A stretch of 32,288 bases of DNA from Actinomycetota bacterium (GCA_009702835.1 WLHF01000004.1:1-32288); one strand, 5' to 3'. Positions 7,520 to 15,590 are shown, counted from the stretch's first letter. Numbers and translations are program-made. Notes: generated by a model not told the origin, from the sequence alone.

Positions 7520-7764
7520 TCTGCCTTCGGCGCCGGTGCGACCGGAGCTAGAGGTGTAGCGGTTGTAGTTTCGCTCACAGTTTTCTTTTTCACGGAGTCG
7601 GTTTTATAAAATCCTGAACCCTTAAAGACAACCCCAACGGCAGAGTAAATTTTGCGAATCTCGCCAGTGCATTCAGGGCATTTCGTCAGAGAGTCATCTG
7701 AAAAGGATTGAACCACCTCAAACTCATGAGAGCAGGCAGTACATGCATATTGATATGTAGGCAT
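7516..7764 (-). CDS. FmdB-family zinc-ribbon protein
   Basis: This small protein (82 residues) begins MPTYQYACTACSHEFEVVQSF and has a second CPEC motif at about 34-37, giving two CXXC pairs that would bind one zinc. A GSGFYKTD segment follows, as usual in the FmdB/putative regulatory-protein family, and a low-complexity Ala/Pro/Thr tail ends the protein. The family has been proposed as regulatory, but its biochemical role is not established. The start is chosen because GGAG lies about 6 nt before the ATG. The leader contains a terminator-like hairpin (7788-7802). Confidence 0.9.
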   Translation of the reverse strand: MPTYQYACTACSHEFEVVQSFSDDSLTKCPECTGEIRKIYSAVGVVFKGSGFYKTDSVKKKTVSETTTATPLAPVAPAPKAD

Positions 7765-7787
7765 TGCCGCTCCTATCTCAGAGAAAA

Positions 7788-7802
7788 ACCCCTCGATGGG
7801 GT
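7788..7802 (-). terminator. Terminator-like hairpin in the leader of the FmdB-like gene
   Basis: On the minus strand ACCCC-ATCGA-GGGGT is followed at once by a run of U (GGGGTTTTTC), the form of a small intrinsic terminator. It lies 24 nt upstream of the FmdB-like start codon rather than after a gene. A TAGACT box on the same strand (7816-7811) would start transcription only a few nt before the hairpin. It could be a short attenuator, an insulator, or a chance structure. Confidence 0.45.
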
Positions 7803-7810
7803 AGATGCCA

Positions 7811-7816
7811 AGTCTA
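7811..7816 (-). promoter_or_regulatory. Possible -10 box (TAGACT) for the FmdB-like gene
   Basis: The minus strand reads TAGACT from 7816 to 7811, the same hexamer found before the GMC, glmU, mfd and 38-residue genes. Transcription from it would begin near 7804 and immediately enter the hairpin at 7802-7788. No convincing -35 box is visible. Confidence 0.4.
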
Positions 7817-7863
7817 AAGAAGTGGCACGATAGGGTCGAATCGAAGCAAAGAATGAGGGAGTT

Positions 7864-8388
7864 ATGGTGAGAATTAAGGGCATTGCGGTGTTACTCATCA
7901 CTCTTGCCTGCGTGGGAGTCAGTAGCGCCTCTGCGAACTCGCTCATCACTACCTCACCCATCAGTGGATCGACACTAACAACTCCGCCAAGTTCGGTAAC
8001 TCTCACTACTCAAGTCGACTTAATTGCAGATGCAAATGAGTTAATGGTTACTGATCCATCGGGCATCCGTGTTGACGACGGAACAATTACAGTCAACGGC
8101 GTTGCTGCATCAATTGGTTTAAAGCCACTGGTTGAATCCGGGATCTATAAGGTTTCCTATGTTCTCTACTCTGAAGGTGAAGTACCGCTGCAAGGCTCCT
8201 TTACATTTAATTTTTCGGCACCAAGTGTTATTACTCCAAGTGAACCAACACCAGTGCCAACTCAATCCCAGATCCCAGCTAGCAGCACCTGGGGAACAAA
8301 TGTTTTCATCATTGCACTATTAGTAATTGCGTTTTTCATATTAGTTGGCCTCTCCCTTTATGCAAGAAAACTCTTTAGGGACCGATGA
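7864..8388 (+). CDS. CopC-domain secreted, membrane-anchored protein lacking the usual copper ligands
   Basis: The 174-residue protein has a signal peptide (1 to about 24, ending SASA), a CopC/YobA-like beta domain (about 25-120), a Pro/Thr/Ser-rich linker and one C-terminal helix (about 148-167) followed by basic residues. The pattern SLITTSPISGSTLTTPPSSVTLT is typical of CopC. True copper-binding CopC has a His at the mature N-terminus and a DGHP motif. Here the mature end would be Asn and the second site reads EGEVPLQG, so both histidine ligands are missing. The start is ambiguous: GAGGGAG lies 2 nt from the ATG at 7864 but 5 nt from the GTG at 7867. It overlaps the CopD/CtaG gene by 4 nt, which suggests a role in the cytochrome oxidase copper-supply pathway. 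Confidence 0.85.
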   Translation: MVRIKGIAVLLITLACVGVSSASANSLITTSPISGSTLTTPPSSVTLTTQVDLIADANELMVTDPSGIRVDDGTITVNGVAASIGLKPLVESGIYKVSYVLYSEGEVPLQGSFTFNFSAPSVITPSEPTPVPTQSQIPASSTWGTNVFIIALLVIAFFILVGLSLYARKLFRDR

Positions 8389-10232
8389 TCGCTTTTAGCG
8401 TAATCTTTAAATATTTATCACTTGTTGGAAGTTTTGCAACTATTGGAACTCTCCTGGCGATGGCCTTTCTACTACTAGATATCGAAGGCCGACTTTCAAC
8501 ACAAGCCGAGAAATTACGGCGCCTATTGTGGGGCTGTGCTGTTACGTGGGCAGTTGGAGCTTTTGCAACGATAGTTTTTACCCTTGCAACGATTTTAGAT
8601 CAGCCTCTATCCATAGCCCTGGATGCAACGGTACTAAAATCTTTTATTACACAGGTGACTCTCGGTCAATACCTACTCTTTGAATCTATTGTCGCTCTTA
8701 TCGTTGCAGCTTCTTCTTTTCATGTGAAGAGGATTCTCTCTACAGTATTACTCCTTATTCTTTCCTTAGCGGGATTAGTTGCACCGATCTTTCAAAGCCA
8801 CGCTGCATCAAGTGGTTCACATGGCCTAGCGATAGGTTCGCTAGTCATCCATGTAGTTGCGCTCTCAATTTGGGTTGGTGGGGTTATTGCGATCGCACTA
8901 TTGGATCCAGAGGATCGCCCGATCGCCGTGCCACGCTTTAGTGAACTTGCTTTGTGGTCGGTCATCGCAGTTGTAGCAAGTGGCAGCATTAATGCGTGGG
9001 CCCGCTTAGATTTTCAAGGTGCGTGGAACACCACTTATGCATATGTGGTAATTGCAAAGATTGTAATGACGTTAGTTCTTATTGCAATGGGTTATCTGCA
9101 CCGTAGAAATTTAGCTAAACGCGATCGCATCGATTGGGTGGGATTTGGCCGTTTAATATTTACCGAAGCGCTGATAATGATTGTCACTGTAGCAATGGGT
9201 GCATGGCTCTCATCAAACCATCCACCAGAGCGCACTACTAGTCCAAAGTTTGATCCTGCAATTGCAATTTCAGGAATCTCAACACCACCGGCGCCAACGT
9301 GGAGCCGCATTTTCTTTAGCTACGAGCCCGATTCCCTAATGATCGGTCTATTAATTACTGCAGTTGCCTTGTATGTAAAGGGGGTCTTGGTCTTAACTCG
9401 CCGTGGTGACAAGTGGCCAGTAGGACGAACCATCTCCTTCGCACTTGGAGTATCGGCGATAGATTTTGCAACAAGTGGTGGACTTGGTTTGTATGCACAC
9501 TTTTCCTTCTCATATCACATGATTGCGCACATGATTTTAGGAATGATCGCACCGATTGGAATCGTACTTGGTGCACCCATCACCCTTGCTCTACGCACAT
9601 TGCCTCAAGGCCGTAATAAAGATGAAAGAGGTGTGCGTGGAACACTTTTAACGGCGCTGCACTCTAAGTTAGCTATTTTTTACACTAATCCAATCGTCGC
9701 GCTCGCTTTCTTTGATGGATCTTTATTCGCTCTCTACTTCACAGGTCTCTTCGGATCGATGATGCAGAGCCACGCAGGACACCTCTTTATGAATCTCCAT
9801 TTTATTCTTGTTGGGATCCTTTTCTTCCATGTCATCATTGGTATTGATCCAAATCCGCGCAGGATTCCGCACTTGGTTCGTATCGTTGTTGTATTTGCAG
9901 CCATGAGTATTCACGCATTTTTTTCAGTAGCTTTGATGTCATCAACGACCCTGATTGATAAGGGCTACTTCGCATCACTTAAAACGCCATGGCTTACTGA
10001 TTTATTGGCAGATCAGCAGCTGGGTGGATCAATCGGCTGGGCTATGGGAGAAATTCCAATCTTGTTGGCACTGATTGTAACTTTCATTAGTTGGGTGAAA
10101 GATGATTCTCGCGAAGTAAAGCGCATAGATCGCAATGTTGCTCGGGCCGCTGCTATGGGGCAGCCCGATGATTTAGCCGAATACAATCAATACCTGCAAG
10201 AGCTAGCTAAACGGGATAGAAAAGAACTCTAA
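8385..10232 (+). CDS. CopD-CtaG fusion: copper transport / cytochrome c oxidase assembly membrane protein
   Basis: This 615-residue polytopic protein joins two families. Residues 1 to about 290 form a CopD-like bundle of helices (copper uptake across the membrane). Residues about 310 to 560 match caa3-type CtaG, with HFSFSYHMIAHMILGMIAPI, a GAPITLALR motif and a later FMNLHFILVGILFFHVIIG helix carrying conserved His residues. The same CopD-CtaG arrangement is known in other Actinobacteria. The likely role is delivery or insertion of copper for the cytochrome oxidase CuB/CuA centres. It starts inside the CopC stop (ATGA overlap) and its own stop overlaps the next start (TAATG), so the three genes are probably cotranscribed. 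The C-terminal tail after about 575 is hydrophilic and cytoplasmic. Confidence 0.9.
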   Translation: MIAFSVIFKYLSLVGSFATIGTLLAMAFLLLDIEGRLSTQAEKLRRLLWGCAVTWAVGAFATIVFTLATILDQPLSIALDATVLKSFITQVTLGQYLLFESIVALIVAASSFHVKRILSTVLLLILSLAGLVAPIFQSHAASSGSHGLAIGSLVIHVVALSIWVGGVIAIALLDPEDRPIAVPRFSELALWSVIAVVASGSINAWARLDFQGAWNTTYAYVVIAKIVMTLVLIAMGYLHRRNLAKRDRIDWVGFGRLIFTEALIMIVTVAMGAWLSSNHPPERTTSPKFDPAIAISGISTPPAPTWSRIFFSYEPDSLMIGLLITAVALYVKGVLVLTRRGDKWPVGRTISFALGVSAIDFATSGGLGLYAHFSFSYHMIAHMILGMIAPIGIVLGAPITLALRTLPQGRNKDERGVRGTLLTALHSKLAIFYTNPIVALAFFDGSLFALYFTGLFGSMMQSHAGHLFMNLHFILVGILFFHVIIGIDPNPRRIPHLVRIVVVFAAMSIHAFFSVALMSSTTLIDKGYFASLKTPWLTDLLADQQLGGSIGWAMGEIPILLALIVTFISWVKDDSREVKRIDRNVARAAAMGQPDDLAEYNQYLQELAKRDRKEL

Positions 10233-11377
10233 TGGATAATCTATTTGACTTACCAAGTGAATATAAGGAGTTGCGCACTAGCGTGCGCGCACTGTCAGAG
10301 AAAGAGATTGCCCCATTTGCACAATCTGTTGATGAAGATCACCGCTTTCCACAAGAGGCAGCTAACGCATTACAAAAGGCGGGATTAAGCGCTGCCCATG
10401 TTCCAACACAGTACGGTGGGGATGGCGCAGATGCGCTAGCAACGGTAATTATTATTGAAGAAGTCGCCCGTGTTTGCGGTGCATCATCTCTTATTCCTGC
10501 AGTAAATAAACTTGGTTCACTGCCTTTAATCATGGGCGGTAACGAAGAGCAGAAACAACGCTGGCTACCACAGTTAGTCTCAGGAAAAGGCTTCTCTTAC
10601 TGTCTATCTGAATCTGAGGCTGGCTCAGATGCATCGGCACTGCGTACAAAGGTCGAACGTGTTGGTGATGGTTGGGTTCTTAACGGTAGTAAAAAGTGGA
10701 TCTCTAACGCCGGTATCTCTGAGTTTTATACCGTTGTTGCACAAGGTGAGCCAACACTTGGGTCAAAGGGAATTACCGCCTTCATTGTTGAAAAATCTGA
10801 TCCCGGAATATCTTTTGGCGCACCGGAAAAGAAGATGGGCTTTAGAGGTTCACCAACACGTGAGGTGTATTTTGATAATGTAAAGCTCGGTGATGATCGC
10901 AGAATTAGTGAGATCGGAGCAGGTTTTGCTCTAGCTATGAATACTTTAGATCACACACGGATAACAATTGCAGCACAGGCATTGGGCTTGGCCCAGGGAG
11001 CACTCGATGTAGCGGCAAGATATTCGCATGAGCGTAAACAGTTTGGTAAAGAAATCTTTGATTTTCAAGGTGTGCAGTTTATGTTGGCCGATATGGCGAT
11101 GAATATAGAGGCAGCTCGACAACTCACATATGCAGCAGCGGTAAAGAGTGAGAACAATGAAAAAGATCTACGTTTTTTCTCAGCTGCCAGTAAATGCTTC
11201 ACCAGCGATATGGCTATGCGAATTACGCAAGATGCGATTCAAATTCTGGGTGGTTATGGATATGTAAGTGATTATCCCGTCGAACGGATGATGCGAGATG
11301 CGAAGTTAACCCAGATTTATGAGGGAACGAACCAGATTCAGCGCATTGTTATGGCGCGCAATCTCCCAGGTTCCTAA
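10232..11377 (+). CDS. Acyl-CoA dehydrogenase
   Basis: The 381-residue protein is a full-length flavin acyl-CoA dehydrogenase. It has an N-terminal helical domain, then the signature YCLSESEAGSDASALRT near residue 112, the beta domain with NGSKKWISNAG, and a C-terminal helical domain with RKQFGKEIFDFQGVQF and QILGGYGYVSDYPVERMMRD. The catalytic base is in IYEGTNQIQ (Glu364), the position used by short/medium-chain enzymes rather than isovaleryl or long-chain ones. It oxidises an acyl-CoA to the 2-enoyl-CoA, passing electrons to ETF. Chain-length preference cannot be read from sequence. Coupling to copC/copD by a 1-nt overlap looks positional rather than functional. Its stop overlaps the convergent cyclo-ligase stop by 4 nt. 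Confidence 0.95.
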   Translation: MDNLFDLPSEYKELRTSVRALSEKEIAPFAQSVDEDHRFPQEAANALQKAGLSAAHVPTQYGGDGADALATVIIIEEVARVCGASSLIPAVNKLGSLPLIMGGNEEQKQRWLPQLVSGKGFSYCLSESEAGSDASALRTKVERVGDGWVLNGSKKWISNAGISEFYTVVAQGEPTLGSKGITAFIVEKSDPGISFGAPEKKMGFRGSPTREVYFDNVKLGDDRRISEIGAGFALAMNTLDHTRITIAAQALGLAQGALDVAARYSHERKQFGKEIFDFQGVQFMLADMAMNIEAARQLTYAAAVKSENNEKDLRFFSAASKCFTSDMAMRITQDAIQILGGYGYVSDYPVERMMRDAKLTQIYEGTNQIQRIVMARNLPGS

Positions 11378-11922
11378 GATTTAAAGCGCACAATAATCGA
11401 GGGTGTAGCTGCAGCATCTAAAGCGATGTCATGAGCCTCTCGAGGTAAATCTTGGCTCGATAGTTCGCCTGTATGTACTAAACCGATTTTCCATCCTAGA
11501 AGTTGTGCAAGAGCGCGATCGTAATAACCGCCACCTTGCCCGAGGCGATATCCATTCTGATCGATATGTAATGCAGGCACCACAATTACATCTATCGAAT
11601 CGAGATCAGTGACAGGCGTGCCAGTTGGCTCAGAGAGATTTTTTGTCACCTTAAGTTTGCTTTCATCACCATCCCACTCAATCCAGTCGAGATGCTCTCC
11701 ATTTACCCGTGGTAATAACAACCGCTTACCAGTTTTGAGCAAGGCCTGATTAATCTCGGTGGTGCTTGGTTCTACACCATATGAAAAATATGAAGCAATC
11801 GTCGATGCGGCAATTATTTCTGGTGATTTCAAAATAACATTGAAATTCGATGGGATGAATTTTTGGCTACGCTCGCGGCGTAAGCGCTCACGAAGCTCCT
11901 TCTTAACTGTGTTCTGATTCAT
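11374..11922 (-). CDS. 5-formyltetrahydrofolate cyclo-ligase
   Basis: The 182-residue protein has the family landmarks: an N-terminal K-x-x-LR-x-x-LR region, SYFSYGVEPST near residue 64, VIVVPALHID near 115, and the substrate/Mg-ATP loop RLGQGGGYYDRALA near 127-140. It converts 5-formyl-THF to 5,10-methenyl-THF with ATP, keeping folate available. A GGGAG ribosome site lies about 7 nt before the ATG. It is divergent from the glp-like gene, exactly as Rv0992c is placed beside the moeA1/glp locus in mycobacteria (galU is missing here). The 3' end overlaps the acyl-CoA dehydrogenase. Confidence 0.95.
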   Translation of the reverse strand: MNQNTVKKELRERLRRERSQKFIPSNFNVILKSPEIIAASTIASYFSYGVEPSTTEINQALLKTGKRLLLPRVNGEHLDWIEWDGDESKLKVTKNLSEPTGTPVTDLDSIDVIVVPALHIDQNGYRLGQGGGYYDRALAQLLGWKIGLVHTGELSSQDLPREAHDIALDAAATPSIIVRFKS

Positions 11923-11979
11923 CTCTTATCTCCCAGTAATTCGCAGGGCTAAATCCCAAAGAAAGCGCGGCCCAACAAG

Positions 11980-11985
11980 TATGGT
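11980..11985 (+). promoter_or_regulatory. Leaderless-type -10 box of the gephyrin-like gene
   Basis: TATGGT (11980-11985) is followed by 6 nt and the ATG at 11992. This geometry selects the ATG at 11992 over the in-frame GTG at 11986, which would lie too close to the box. No clear -35 element is seen. Confidence 0.5.
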
Positions 11986-11991
11986 GTGATT

Positions 11992-12903
11992 ATGGCAGAG
12001 CGCACGCGAGTAGATGGTTTTCTTAGCTCCCTTCTTGCGATCTGTAAGCCGCTCGAATCTTTTGAAATGCCACTTCTAGATGCACACGGGGCAACGCTCT
12101 CAGAGGACATCTATGCTGGTGAGCGCCTTGTTATGCGCGCAGGTAGTCGTATCCGCTCGACACAGATTGGACTTGCAGCATCCATTGGTCGAGATCATCT
12201 ACCTACCCGCCCACATCCGCGCGTTGTAGTCCTCTCAGCTGGTCCAGATCTTGTCGAGCCAGGCACAGCACTAAGTGGCGACGAAGAGTATGAAACGAAT
12301 TCATGGCTGCTTACAACGGCAGTGCGCGAAGTTGGCGCAGTTGCATATCGAGTTCATTCGATTCCAGATGATGAGGATGAGCTTCAAAGTGTCATTGAAG
12401 ATCAACTGGTCAGAGCAGATTTAATTATCATTAGTGGCGAGCGACACGATGATTCATTTGATCTCATTACCCGCACACTTTTACGCCTTGGCGAGATAAC
12501 TACCGTGGATTTAGCAATTGAAATGAGTGGGCGACATAATTATGGTCAGATTGGTCCAGATAAGACGCCAGTAGTAACGCTCCCGGGAGATCCGATAGCG
12601 GCCTACATCTCATTCGAACTATTCGTGCGTCCAATGATTCGAACAATGCTGGGTGCTGCAAATATTCATCGCCCATCAGTGAAGGCACAGTTAGAAAAGG
12701 CCATTGAGTCAGCCCCTGGAGTGCGCTCTTATATTCGAGCCACGCTAGCAGAAGATGCGAAGTCGGTAATGCCGCTTAATGAGCAAGAGGAGTTTTCAAC
12801 GCTCTCTGATGCGACGGCCTTTATCGCAGTTGGTGAAAATGAAACGCATTTATCGGCTGGAGATCGAGTTACAGTTGTCATTCTTGAACGTAGATACATT
12901 TAA
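11992..12903 (+). CDS. glp: Short gephyrin/MoeA-like protein (Glp-like), domain II missing
   Basis: From ATG 11992 the product has 303 residues, against about 400 for MoeA. The N-terminal helix (1-40) ends in DAHGATLSEDIYAGE, then the sequence goes straight to RAGSRIRSTQIGLAASIG (49-66). The roughly 110 residues that normally lie between, with the DGYA motif and domain II, are absent. The MoCF-like domain III remains: RVVVLSAGPDLVEPG (77-91), NSWLL (103-107) and TLPGDPIAAYISFELFVRPM (196-215). The substrate loop TGG-x-S-x-G reads SGERHDDSF (148-156). Domain IV follows. Molybdopterin molybdotransferase activity therefore looks unlikely. Gene order glp-rimJ-membrane protein matches the corynebacterial Glp/GlpR locus, where Glp binds FtsZ and the membrane receptor GlpR. 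I infer the division role. Confidence 0.75.
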   Translation: MAERTRVDGFLSSLLAICKPLESFEMPLLDAHGATLSEDIYAGERLVMRAGSRIRSTQIGLAASIGRDHLPTRPHPRVVVLSAGPDLVEPGTALSGDEEYETNSWLLTTAVREVGAVAYRVHSIPDDEDELQSVIEDQLVRADLIIISGERHDDSFDLITRTLLRLGEITTVDLAIEMSGRHNYGQIGPDKTPVVTLPGDPIAAYISFELFVRPMIRTMLGAANIHRPSVKAQLEKAIESAPGVRSYIRATLAEDAKSVMPLNEQEEFSTLSDATAFIAVGENETHLSAGDRVTVVILERRYI

Positions 12904-12910
12904 GTAAGCC

Positions 12911-13483
12911 ATGAACGAGCGCTGGCCCATAGTAATTTCGGGAGATTCAATATTTCTGCGGCCACTTAGATTTCGCGATCGCAGTCAATGGAACGCAGTC
13001 CGTACCGAAAATCGCGAATGGCTGGCACCATGGGAGGCCACAATTCCGCCACTCAACTCAGATGGTGAGCATCAACAGTTGCCCTCTTACTTTGCCATGG
13101 TCCAAACCCTGAATCGAGAGGCCCGCCATGGTCGCTCATTCTCATTTGCAATCTGGCACAACCACAATCTGATCGGGCAAATCTCCCTCGGTGGAGTAAT
13201 TTATGGAGCACTACGAGGCGGGCATATCGGTTATTGGATAGACCGTAACTATGCAAATAAAGGCTATACAACAATGGCTGTGGAGCTTTTAACGCAGTAT
13301 GCATTCACATCTTTATCGCTGCATCGCCTTGAGATAAATCTGCGCCCAGAAAACGAAGCCTCTCGAAAGGTTGCGCAGAAAGCAGGCTATATTTTCGAAG
13401 GAGAGCGGGCCAAATACCTGCATATTGATGGAGATTGGCGAGACCACATCTGCTTCGTGAAGGAAAATCCTTCGATTAAGTAG
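12911..13483 (+). CDS. rimJ: GNAT N-acetyltransferase, RimJ/RimL-like
   Basis: The 190-residue protein is a GNAT-fold acetyltransferase of the RimJ/RimL (ribosomal-protein N-alpha-acetyltransferase) branch. The N-terminal LRPLRFRDRSQWNAVR (residues about 16-31), the central IGQISLGGV strand and RGGHIGYWIDRNYANKGYTTMAVELL (the acetyl-CoA-binding R/Q-x-x-G-x-A/G region, here NYANKGY) are all recognisable. NEASRKVAQKAGY follows. It probably acetylates a protein N-terminus with acetyl-CoA, but members of this family have diverse targets. It begins 8 nt after the gephyrin-like gene and is likely cotranscribed with it. The same position is occupied by rimJ (Rv0995) in mycobacteria. Confidence 0.85.
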   Translation: MNERWPIVISGDSIFLRPLRFRDRSQWNAVRTENREWLAPWEATIPPLNSDGEHQQLPSYFAMVQTLNREARHGRSFSFAIWHNHNLIGQISLGGVIYGALRGGHIGYWIDRNYANKGYTTMAVELLTQYAFTSLSLHRLEINLRPENEASRKVAQKAGYIFEGERAKYLHIDGDWRDHICFVKENPSIK

Positions 13484-13531
13484 CGTCTAAATCCCCGAAA
13501 AGTAATCCCTCCTCCTTTATCTTTGTACATC

Positions 13532-14308
13532 ATGGCTTCCGGACTTATATACATTGCGATCATCGGCATGTGGGTCGCATATTTTGCACCCCGCTGGATC
13601 CATGACCGTAACGAGTTTTCTGGAAAATCAGTTGAGCGTTTCAAAGTTGCACTCAGTGTTGTTGCTAACTCTTCGCCACACACGATGCATGATGGTGGGG
13701 TTCATAATATTGATTTAGATCGCGAAGCAAAAATTGCACAGCTATTAATGCGCAGACGTATTATTTTTGTTGTACTAACTTTTTCTCTAACGACAACTCT
13801 TGTAGGTGGGTTTATGAATACAATGCCATTCTTATACGCATTAGTTCCTGCAACTGGAATGTTGATCTACATTGCACATGTACGACGTCAAACCATCGCC
13901 GAGCGTATTCAACACCGCCGTATTCAACAGTTGCACCGCCGCACCTCGGGAGTATCTGCAACTAATCTTGTCGAAGTTGTCACACCAAAAGGGTCACAAG
14001 AGCATTGGATTCCATTATCTGAACGTGAACTCAAGGGTGTAGTTCTCTTGCCTCAAGGCACGGCAACTGTTCGCAATACTTGGCAGCCAGCTGATGTTCC
14101 TGTCCCAACATATGTCAGTGCACCGAAGGCTATTGTTCCAAAACGAGTCATAGATTTAACAACACCAGGGGTATGGAGTGATGACCAAGAGCGCCTCGAA
14201 CTTGAAGCTCTCGCTGCGAGCTCACCTTCGCGCGATCAAATCTTTGATCAACAACTTGCAGATGAGGCAGTTGCGCGTCTGAACCAATCTCGAGCCTCTA
14301 ACGAATAG
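13532..14308 (+). CDS. GlpR-like / Rv0996-like membrane protein
   Basis: Using the ATG at 13532 (a TTG three codons upstream is the alternative), the product has 258 residues. It opens with a membrane helix ending in YFAPRW (GLIYIAIIGMWVAYFAPRW, about 4-22), then a hydrophilic segment of about 60 residues, two closely spaced helices (about 82-120, RRRIIFVV to MLIYIAHVRR), and a long soluble C-terminal region rich in charged residues. The N-terminal pattern of helix plus PRW and basic/acidic residues is typical of the actinobacterial Rv0996 family. In Corynebacterium the gene at this position encodes GlpR, the membrane receptor of Glp. Similarity beyond topology and context was not tested. Its stop directly abuts the convergent mannosyltransferase stop. 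Confidence 0.75.
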   Translation: MASGLIYIAIIGMWVAYFAPRWIHDRNEFSGKSVERFKVALSVVANSSPHTMHDGGVHNIDLDREAKIAQLLMRRRIIFVVLTFSLTTTLVGGFMNTMPFLYALVPATGMLIYIAHVRRQTIAERIQHRRIQQLHRRTSGVSATNLVEVVTPKGSQEHWIPLSERELKGVVLLPQGTATVRNTWQPADVPVPTYVSAPKAIVPKRVIDLTTPGVWSDDQERLELEALAASSPSRDQIFDQQLADEAVARLNQSRASNE

Positions 14309-15583
14309 TTAGATCCACGAACTCATCCACATTCGCTTTAACCAGTCGGAGTAGTTAATAACTTCTCCAGTGAAGAGCGGGACAAAGTAGATAAAATTAA
14401 GAAAAATGAGCACGATAAGCCCTGCAACGATAGTTACAGAAACCCCAGGCTTAATTGAGCTATCCAGCAGTATTTTTGCGCAGTAAATAATCGCAAGCAA
14501 CATAAATGGCTCAAAAACTACTACATAAAAAGTAAAGACTGTGCGTTGTTGAAGGAAGAACCACGGTAAATAGCCGGCAGTAATTCCCATAACGACAATG
14601 GTGAGAGAGCTATCAAATCTCCTAGTAGCCAGCGCGTGAAAGAAAAAACCAAAGGCAATGGCGATTGCAAGGGTTCCAATCCACCAGAGAATCGGCGTTC
14701 CGATAGCTAATACCTCTTGCGCACAGTTTTTTGAGCTACATCCCTTCGGTGATTGGTAGAAAAACGATGTTGGGCGGGCCATTACCAACCAGCTCCAAGG
14801 ATTTGCCTGGTATGAGTGTTTCTCGGTTAGGCCCATATGGAAACCCAACATCTCTGAGTGATAGTGCCACCATGATACAAAAACATTTGATGACCATTGG
14901 CGATCCCAACCGCGCTTACTTAAAAACCAACCCGTCCATGTACCGGTGTAAACCACAAGTGGCAAGAACCCATATTGTAAAGATTTTATAAACGTTGGTT
15001 TAATAAGATCGCGCCCAGAGTATGACGTGAAAACTCTGTAGATTGAAACAACGGCGATAGCAACCAAGAAATACAACGCGCTCCATTTTGTACCCATCGC
15101 TAATCCAATTGCAACAGCTGCATACCAATGTTGTTGACGGTGCCACAAGTAGATTGCTAATAAGAGAAAGAAAGTTAAGAATAGATCTAAGAGCGCAGTC
15201 CGTGAATGGACGAGCATCATTCCATCCATGGCCATGAGAGCTGCCGCCATCGCCGTCAGTAAGGGCGAGAAAAAGAGAACATGGACCAAGCGGGCAAAGA
15301 GCAGAATGAGCGCAACACCAATGATTGCAGTTGCAAATCTCCACCCAAACTCATTATCCCCAAAGATCTTTATTCCACTTGCAATGAGCCATTTGCCGAC
15401 AGGGGGATGGACTATGAACTCGGGTTTGTTTGCCGAGACTTCAACGCCATACTTTAAAAAATCTCGAGCTCCATCGACGTAATACACCTCATCAAAGACA
15501 AAACCTTTAGGCGTAGATAGATTAATTAATCGAAGCGCCAAAGAGATGATCGCAATAACGATTGGAGCAAGCGCAGCGAGCAT
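14309..15583 (-). CDS. pmt: Polyprenyl-phosphate-mannose protein O-mannosyltransferase (PMT family)
   Basis: The 424-residue polytopic protein has the GT39/PMT signature: an early FDEVYYVDGARDFLK loop with the catalytic Asp-Glu pair (D31/E32) just after the first helix, EFIVHPPVGKWLIASG (about 55-70), then HSRTALLDLFLTF and MGTKWSALYF. About ten membrane helices can be read. It transfers mannose from polyprenyl-phosphate mannose to Ser/Thr of exported proteins, as Rv1002c does together with Sec export. It is about 100 residues shorter than the mycobacterial protein. A TACGAT box 7 nt before the ATG supports this start. It is divergent from rsmI across 51 bp, the same arrangement as Rv1002c/Rv1003. 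Confidence 0.93.
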   Translation of the reverse strand: MLAALAPIVIAIISLALRLINLSTPKGFVFDEVYYVDGARDFLKYGVEVSANKPEFIVHPPVGKWLIASGIKIFGDNEFGWRFATAIIGVALILLFARLVHVLFFSPLLTAMAAALMAMDGMMLVHSRTALLDLFLTFFLLLAIYLWHRQQHWYAAVAIGLAMGTKWSALYFLVAIAVVSIYRVFTSYSGRDLIKPTFIKSLQYGFLPLVVYTGTWTGWFLSKRGWDRQWSSNVFVSWWHYHSEMLGFHMGLTEKHSYQANPWSWLVMARPTSFFYQSPKGCSSKNCAQEVLAIGTPILWWIGTLAIAIAFGFFFHALATRRFDSSLTIVVMGITAGYLPWFFLQQRTVFTFYVVVFEPFMLLAIIYCAKILLDSSIKPGVSVTIVAGLIVLIFLNFIYFVPLFTGEVINYSDWLKRMWMSSWI

Positions 15584-15590
15584 GTGTGTA

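Noticed and set aside
11992-12903. Calling the gene moeA (molybdopterin molybdotransferase)
   Set aside because: Domain II and the DGYA motif are absent and the TGGxSxG loop is altered, so the enzymatic function is not supported.
13523-13531. TTG at 13523 as the start of the GlpR-like protein
   Set aside because: An ATG nine bases downstream begins right before the first membrane helix and has a TATCTT box 8 nt upstream; the TTG overlaps that box.
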